This document shows, piece by piece, positions 59,574-64,000 of a stretch of DNA of 64,000 bases (its first letter is position 1; each line of letters starts with the position of its first letter). A program made the position numbers and the translations under genes. The stretch covers positions 186,001 to 250,000 of the forward strand of contig NZ_FOFA01000007.1 in NCBI RefSeq assembly GCF_900110855.1, written 5' to 3'. The DNA comes from Microlunatus flavus (GTDB lineage Bacteria; Actinomycetota; Actinomycetes; Propionibacteriales; Propionibacteriaceae). The notes beneath the pieces are model-generated. The model was given only the letters and a program-made list of their open reading frames with translations, searched no databases and was not told where the DNA came from.

Positions 59574-59700
59574 GACGGTGACGGGTCCGGTCCGGGCAGC
59601 GTCGCCCGGTCTGGTCCCGTGCCGCGGTCCCGCGACGCCCGCGACCGGCCGTTCTTACGGCTCCCGTGCCCGTCGGACGGCCCGGTGTAGCGTCGCCGCC

Positions 59701-59745
59701 GTGACTGCAGTGACGCAGATCGACACCAGGGGTGGTGGGCGGTGA
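59701..59745 (+). CDS. 14-codon leaderless ORF upstream of the ugpA-like gene
   Basis: TAGCGT (59688-59693), 7 nt, then a GTG opening a 14-residue frame (MTAVTQIDTRGGGR). Its TGA overlaps the permease GTG (GTGA), the same layout as upstream of glnE. No ribosome site for the permease gene is otherwise visible. Confidence 0.5.
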   Translation: MTAVTQIDTRGGGR

Positions 59746-60704
59746 GCGCCGCGCTCCGTACGCCCGAGGACGTCGTGCCCGGGCCCGACGGCCCCGCCGC
59801 GACGAGACCCGACGCAGGACGCCGAGCGCGGAGCCGCGAGGGCTGGGGAGCCCTCGTCTACCTGCTGCCCGCGCTGGTCGTCTTCGCCGCGTTCTTCTTC
59901 TTCCCGCTCGCGCGCTCGGTCTACCTGTCCTTCCAGCGCAGCGACCTCTTCGGGCGCCCGAGCGGCTTCGTGGGGTTCGAGCACTACGCCGACCTCTTCA
60001 CCGACCCCGGCTTCGGCAAGACGCTGCTCGTGACCTTCGGCTTCGTCGTGCTCACCGTGGTGCCGAGCATGCTCGTCGGGCTCGTGCTGGCGCTGCTGCT
60101 GTCGAACCGCATCCGCGGCGTGCGCTTCTTCCGCACCGCCTTCGCGCTGCCGTTCGCCTTCTCGGTCGCGACCGCCGCCGTCGTCTTCGGCGTGATGCTC
60201 AACCCGGCGACCGGCGTGGTGAACGGCCTGCTGTCCTACCTCGGCGCCGGCCCCGTCGGCTGGCTCACCGAACCGACCACCGCCCTGCTCTCGGTCGCCA
60301 TCACCTCGGTGTGGATGCAGGTCGGCTACAACCTGCTGGTGCTGTCGGCCGGGCTCGGCGCGGTGCCCGACGACGTGCTCGAGGCGGCCCGGCTCGACGG
60401 CGCCTCCGGCCTTCGGCTGCAGACCGGCGTCGTCCTGCCGCTGATCAGCCCGCAGCTGTTCTTCCTCGCGGTGACGGGGACGGTGCAGGCGCTGCAGAGC
60501 TTCGGCCAGATCCACATCCTCACCCGCGGCGGCCCGGACCGCTCGACCCAGACGCTCGTCTACTCGATCTACGACGTCGCCTTCGCCAACAACAACTCCA
60601 ACTTCGGCGCCGGGTCTGCGCAGGCGATCGTGCTGCTCGTCGTCGTGCTGGCCATCACGGCCTTCCAGTTCGGCTTCCTCCAGCGGAAGGTCTTCTACGC
60701 CTGA
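59742..60704 (+). CDS. UgpA-like carbohydrate ABC transporter permease
   Basis: A 320-residue permease with six membrane helices after a ~35-residue charged N-terminus. The coupling motif of sugar permeases is EAARLDGASGLRLQTGVVLPL. With the next gene it forms the membrane channel for a UgpB-like binding protein. The next start codon overlaps this stop (TGATG). The ATPase is missing from the cluster and is presumably shared. Confidence 0.9.
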   Translation: MSAALRTPEDVVPGPDGPAATRPDAGRRARSREGWGALVYLLPALVVFAAFFFFPLARSVYLSFQRSDLFGRPSGFVGFEHYADLFTDPGFGKTLLVTFGFVVLTVVPSMLVGLVLALLLSNRIRGVRFFRTAFALPFAFSVATAAVVFGVMLNPATGVVNGLLSYLGAGPVGWLTEPTTALLSVAITSVWMQVGYNLLVLSAGLGAVPDDVLEAARLDGASGLRLQTGVVLPLISPQLFFLAVTGTVQALQSFGQIHILTRGGPDRSTQTLVYSIYDVAFANNNSNFGAGSAQAIVLLVVVLAITAFQFGFLQRKVFYA

Positions 60705-61600
60705 TGGCCACCGTCACCCCCACCGCCCCCGGGCTGCGCGCCGCCGCACCCGCGAGCCCCGGTCGCCGGCACCGTCGCGCGCGGGAGGGCCGTACGCCGG
60801 TCCTCACCTACGTGCTCCTCGCGCTGCTGTTCGTCGTGCTGCTCTTCCCCGTCTACTACGGCGTGATCGGCAGCTTCATGAGCCCGGCCGACATCAACAC
60901 GTTCCCCGCCAAGCTCTGGCCGGTCGGCGGCTTCGTCGCCGAGAACTACGCGAACGCGCTCGACACGATCCCGCTGCTGCGGCAGTACCTGAACTCGCTG
61001 GCCGTCGCCGTGCTCGTCGTCCTCGGCCAGCTCCTGACCAGCGTGCTCGCGGCGTACGCGCTGGTGTTCCTGCGGCTGCGGGGGCGGCGCTTCTGGTTCG
61101 CCCTGCTGCTGAGCACGATGATGATCCCCTGGGAGGCGATCATCATCCCGAACTACCTGGCCATGGCCCAGCTCGGGCTGATCAACACCATCGCCGCCCT
61201 CGCCCTGCCGTACCTCGCCGCCGGCTTCGGGGTGTTCCTCGTGCGCCAGGCGTTCCTGACCTTCCCCATGGAGCTGCGCGACGCGGCCCGCGTGGACGGG
61301 GTCGGCAACCTCGGCTTCCTGTGGCGGATCCTCGTGCCGCTGACCCGCCCGACGCTGGCGGCGCTGGGGGTGTGGTCGTTCCTGTCGGCCTGGAACATGT
61401 ACTTCTGGCCGCTGCTGACCACCCAGGCGCCCGAGAACCAGACGATCCAGATCGGCATCGCCCAGCTGCAGTCGGTCGACGCGAACGACCCGGGGATGGT
61501 CCTGGCCGGCGTGGTGCTGGCCCTGCTCCCGACGCTGGCGCTGGTGCTCTTCGGGCAACGGTTCATCGTGCGCGGCCTCACGGCGGGGTCGGGCCGATGA
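60704..61600 (+). CDS. UgpE-like carbohydrate ABC transporter permease
   Basis: A 298-residue permease with six membrane helices. The coupling loop is LRDAARVDGVGNLGFLWRILVP, and LSTMMIPWEAIIIPNYLAM matches UgpE-type proteins. Its stop overlaps the ATG of the binding-protein gene (ATGA). Confidence 0.9.
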   Translation: MATVTPTAPGLRAAAPASPGRRHRRAREGRTPVLTYVLLALLFVVLLFPVYYGVIGSFMSPADINTFPAKLWPVGGFVAENYANALDTIPLLRQYLNSLAVAVLVVLGQLLTSVLAAYALVFLRLRGRRFWFALLLSTMMIPWEAIIIPNYLAMAQLGLINTIAALALPYLAAGFGVFLVRQAFLTFPMELRDAARVDGVGNLGFLWRILVPLTRPTLAALGVWSFLSAWNMYFWPLLTTQAPENQTIQIGIAQLQSVDANDPGMVLAGVVLALLPTLALVLFGQRFIVRGLTAGSGR

Positions 61601-63012
61601 GCGCCCGCCGCTCCCCGGTCCGGTCGACGGGTCGCCGGGGCCTCGCGCTGCTGGGCGTCCTCGTGCTCCTGCTCGTGGCGGCCTGCGGCGGCGGGCGGCC
61701 GGAGGGCAACCTCGACGTGCCGGCCAAGGACGCGCTGGAGCGCGCCACCGGCGTCACGAAGGTCACCTTCTGGCACTCGATGGACGCCAGCAACGGGGTC
61801 GCGCTGAACACGCTCGTCAGCCGCTTCAACGACGCGCACAAGGGCAAGATCGAGGTCAGCGCCGTCTTCCAGGGCGACTACGACACGGCGATCACGAAGT
61901 ACAAGGCGTCCGTGCAGTCGAGCACGACGCCCTCGATCATCCAGATCTACGACATCGGCACGCAGTTCATGGTCGACTCCCACGAGGTCGTGCCGGTCGC
62001 CGGGTTCGCGAAGCGCGACGGCTACGACCTCGGCGTCATCCAGAAGAACATCGCGGGCACCTACACCGTCGATGGCACCCAGTGGTCGATGCCGCTGAAC
62101 AGCTCCGTCCCGCTGCTCTACTACAACAAGACCGCGTTCAAGGCGGCCGGGCTCGACCCCGACAAGCCCCCGCAGAACCTGGACGAGATCCGCGCCGCGG
62201 CCGAGAAGCTGAGCAAGGTCGACGGCGGGCCGGTGGCGTACGGCTTCGGCGCGGCGATCTACGGCTGGTACCTCGAGCAGCTGGCGGCGACGGCGGGCGA
62301 GGAGTTCTGCGACCACGAGAACGGGCGTACGGGGCAGCGCGTGACCGCCGCCGACTTCTCCTCGCCGACGATCGTGGCCGCCGTCCGGTGGTGGCAGCAG
62401 ATGGTCGCCGACGGGCTGGCCGTGAACACCGGCCGGGTCAGCAAGGACGCGCAGGACGCGTTCAAGGCCGGGCAGACCGCGATGACCTTCGAGTCCACCG
62501 GCCAGGTCAAGGGCTTCACCGCGGCGTCGCAGGGCAAGTTCGAGCTCGGCGCCGCACCGTTCCCGGTGCTGAGCGGGTCGGAGGCGCCCGGCAACGGGCC
62601 GTCGGTCGGCGGCGGGAGCCTGTGGATCTCCGGGCCCGGGCACAGCGAGGCCGAGAAGGAGGCGTCCTGGGAGCTGGCGCAGTTCCTGGCGCAGCCCGAC
62701 TCGCAGGCGTTCTGGCACACCCAGACCGGCTACTTCCCGGTGAACCAGGCGGCGCTCGACGAACCGGAGGACAAGGCGTTCGTGGCGAAGAACCCGCTGT
62801 TCACCGTGGCGATCGACTCCCTGAACCGCACGAAGGTCTCGCCCGCGACCACCGGCTGCGCGGCTGGCCCGATGCCGCAGATGCGCAAGGCCCTCGAGGA
62901 CGGCCTCGAGCGGGCGCTGATCGGCAAGGACGTCGCGACCTCGCTGCGCAAGGTCCAGGAGAACGTCGCGGAGTCCGTCGAGAGCTACAACGAGTCGGTC
63001 GGCGGGGACTGA
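61597..63012 (+). CDS. UgpB-like solute-binding lipoprotein
   Basis: A 471-residue lipoprotein (lipobox LVAAC at the end of the signal peptide). VTFWHSMDASNGVALNTLV, SIIQIYDIGTQFM, PLNSSVPLLYYNKTAFKAAG and HTQTGYFPVNQAA line up with UgpB, which binds sn-glycerol-3-phosphate or glycerophosphodiesters. Uptake of such a compound is the best guess. Translated with both permeases. Confidence 0.88.
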   Translation: MSARRSPVRSTGRRGLALLGVLVLLLVAACGGGRPEGNLDVPAKDALERATGVTKVTFWHSMDASNGVALNTLVSRFNDAHKGKIEVSAVFQGDYDTAITKYKASVQSSTTPSIIQIYDIGTQFMVDSHEVVPVAGFAKRDGYDLGVIQKNIAGTYTVDGTQWSMPLNSSVPLLYYNKTAFKAAGLDPDKPPQNLDEIRAAAEKLSKVDGGPVAYGFGAAIYGWYLEQLAATAGEEFCDHENGRTGQRVTAADFSSPTIVAAVRWWQQMVADGLAVNTGRVSKDAQDAFKAGQTAMTFESTGQVKGFTAASQGKFELGAAPFPVLSGSEAPGNGPSVGGGSLWISGPGHSEAEKEASWELAQFLAQPDSQAFWHTQTGYFPVNQAALDEPEDKAFVAKNPLFTVAIDSLNRTKVSPATTGCAAGPMPQMRKALEDGLERALIGKDVATSLRKVQENVAESVESYNESVGGD

Positions 63013-63032
63013 CGGGCCCGGATCAGCACGAC

Positions 63033-63057
63033 AGCGCGGGCCCGTGGGGCCCGCGCT
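63033..63057. terminator. terminator hairpin of the ugp-like operon
   Basis: A perfect 11-bp GC-rich stem with a 3-nt loop, 20 nt past the stop of the binding-protein gene. Confidence 0.75.
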
Positions 63058-63071
63058 GCCGCGGAAGAGAA

Positions 63072-63245
63072 GTGCCGCCCGGCAGACGCCTCTCGGCGAG
63101 TGGCCGCTCGTGGCGGCTATGGGTGAAGCCCGGGGGTCATGCACCGGGCGGCACGAGACACAACCGTAGCCGAGGTCGGCGCTATTCCCCGGGGCCCGGC
63201 GAGCTTTTCGCCATTTCACCCCCGTAGGGGTGGTCGGTTGGGGAA
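63072..63245. other. structured non-coding region between convergent genes
   Basis: An 11-bp perfect outer stem (63072-63082 with 63144-63154) encloses two inner stems (63087-63090 with 63095-63098, 63103-63107 with 63113-63117). Further right, CACCCCCGTAGGGGTG-type and GGCGAGCTTTTCGCC hairpins follow. It contains no gene and is more structured than a simple terminator. It may be a small RNA or a stable 3' end. I could not match it to a riboswitch class. Confidence 0.45.
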
Positions 63246-63260
63246 GAGCTCACCGAGGGC

Positions 63261-63995
63261 TCAGCCGAGCAGCGCGAGCAGCTCGCCCCAGCTCCCGACG
63301 AGGGCCACGACGCCGACCGCGGTGAGCTGCTCGCGGCGCTCGTCGCGCTCGGCGGCCTGCACGAACTGCAGGTTGCCGACCGTCGGGATGCCCGCCGCGA
63401 CCGCCGCGGTGGCGCCCGTCGGGGAGTCCTCGACCGCGACCGCCTGCTCCGGGCGCAGGTGGAGCGCGTGGAGCGCGTACGTGTAGATCGCGGGGTCGGG
63501 CTTGCTCGTCGGCACCGGCAGCGAGTCCTCCGCGCTGAAGCGGCGCTCGGGCGGGAAGAAGTGGGCCATCCCGGTCACCTCGAAGCACGCCTCGATGCGG
63601 CCGTCGGCGCTGGAGCTGACGGCCGCGACGCCGTACCGCTCGGCGAGCCGGGTCAGCGGTTCCAGGACCGCCGGGTCGGGGTGCAGGGCGGTGCGGAGGT
63701 GCGCGGTCACCGCCTCCCGCTCGGCGTGGACCAGCTCCTCGAGCTCCGCGGGCGTGGGCTCGGCGACGCCGTGCTCGCGGGCCAGCGCGGCGAGGATGGT
63801 GCGGTAGCTGCGACCCGTCGCCGCGAGGCGGAGCTCCTCCGACCCGTACCGGTGGGCCACCCCGTGGTCGGCGAGGAAGCGGTTCGTCACCTCCACCGAG
63901 GCCTCGAAGGCCGGCTCCTCGGAGGGGAAGAGGTTGCCGTCGGCGTCGCACAGCACGACCCGGGTCCCGGACAGCGGGGGCAGGGGCTCGGTCAC
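63261..63995 (-). CDS. HAD-superfamily phosphatase (beta-phosphoglucomutase-like)
   Basis: A 244-residue protein. Motif I is VLCDADGNLFPSE (two catalytic Asp), a helical cap domain follows, then VAAVSSSADGRIEACFEV (motif II Ser), KPDPAIYTYALHAL (motif III Lys) and VAVEDSPTGATAAVAAG (motif IV). The fold matches sugar-phosphate phosphatases or phosphoglucomutases; the substrate is unknown. The GTG at 63995 is 5 nt from the window edge, so a longer N-terminus is possible. Confidence 0.85.
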   Translation of the reverse strand: MTEPLPPLSGTRVVLCDADGNLFPSEEPAFEASVEVTNRFLADHGVAHRYGSEELRLAATGRSYRTILAALAREHGVAEPTPAELEELVHAEREAVTAHLRTALHPDPAVLEPLTRLAERYGVAAVSSSADGRIEACFEVTGMAHFFPPERRFSAEDSLPVPTSKPDPAIYTYALHALHLRPEQAVAVEDSPTGATAAVAAGIPTVGNLQFVQAAERDERREQLTAVGVVALVGSWGELLALLG

Positions 63996-64000
63996 CGGGC

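Noticed and set aside
63072-63245. c-di-AMP (ydaO) or other known riboswitch
   Set aside because: GGGTGAA-like strings occur on both strands, but the rest of the consensus is missing and neither flanking gene starts downstream.

Overview
The window comes from a very GC-rich actinobacterium, probably in or near the Propionibacteriales; I place it by gene content only. Supporting signs are mycothiol synthesis (mshA), actinobacterial-only families (DUF3117, DUF5302, DUF2332, SPOR-like 57-mer), glnE beside glnA2, HxxxCxxC anti-sigma control, an actinobacterial-type catalase and RNase P RNA, and many leaderless starts (TANNNT followed 6-7 nt later by ATG/GTG).

Layout. Positions 1-14550 follow the mycobacterial glgA-sigE-mrp neighbourhood (from memory of the Rv1209-Rv1232 order): DivIVA-like tail, SRPBCC protein, tag, DUF3117, divergent glgA/glgC, O-methyltransferase, a biotin-carrier mini-protein, dapA, then the envelope-stress operon sigE - rseA/rseB fusion - htrA - tatB, then mrp, DUF1003 and an MgtE_N/CBS protein on the minus strand. 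Positions 14667-29412 are mostly housekeeping and wall genes: VOC, dacB, small membrane proteins, corA-pepP, a histidine phosphatase, a zinc-ribbon coiled coil, an RNB nuclease, Nei/Fpg, a three-gene hydrolase/hydrolase/ATP-grasp cluster and aroQ.

Positions 29422-34126 hold the most unusual unit: NDH-2, a stand-alone QcrB-like cytochrome b, an ECF41-type sigma factor and an NmrA-like oxidoreductase. Two near-identical TGTCACA-N16-(T/G)GTC elements lie exactly at the operon head and in front of the oxidoreductase. The cytochrome b keeps one heme-ligand pair and the PDWY quinol-site motif but has lost the second pair. I read this as a self-regulated redox module. A HicAB-type toxin-antitoxin operon with a third zinc-ribbon gene follows in an AT-richer island, then rnpB.

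Positions 36074-63995 carry an alpha/beta hydrolase, map, catalase, DUF2332, a sulfate ABC operon (cysA, cysW, cysT and binding protein), a transglutaminase-fold gene, nadE, an amidohydrolase, glnA2 with a GlnR-like palindrome, glnE, mshA, an EamA transporter, a UgpABE-like sugar-phosphate ABC operon without its ATPase, and a HAD hydrolase. glnE and the ugpA-like gene are each preceded by a tiny leaderless ORF whose stop overlaps the real start (GTGA).

Non-coding structure is rich: a 50-bp tandem repeat after glgC, a hairpin family with apparently covarying stems in two loci, a 450-bp inverted-repeat-bounded block between tatB and mrp, twin hairpins after the general-stress gene, and perfect long palindromes around glnA2. 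I saw no insertion sequence, prophage, CRISPR array or tRNA.
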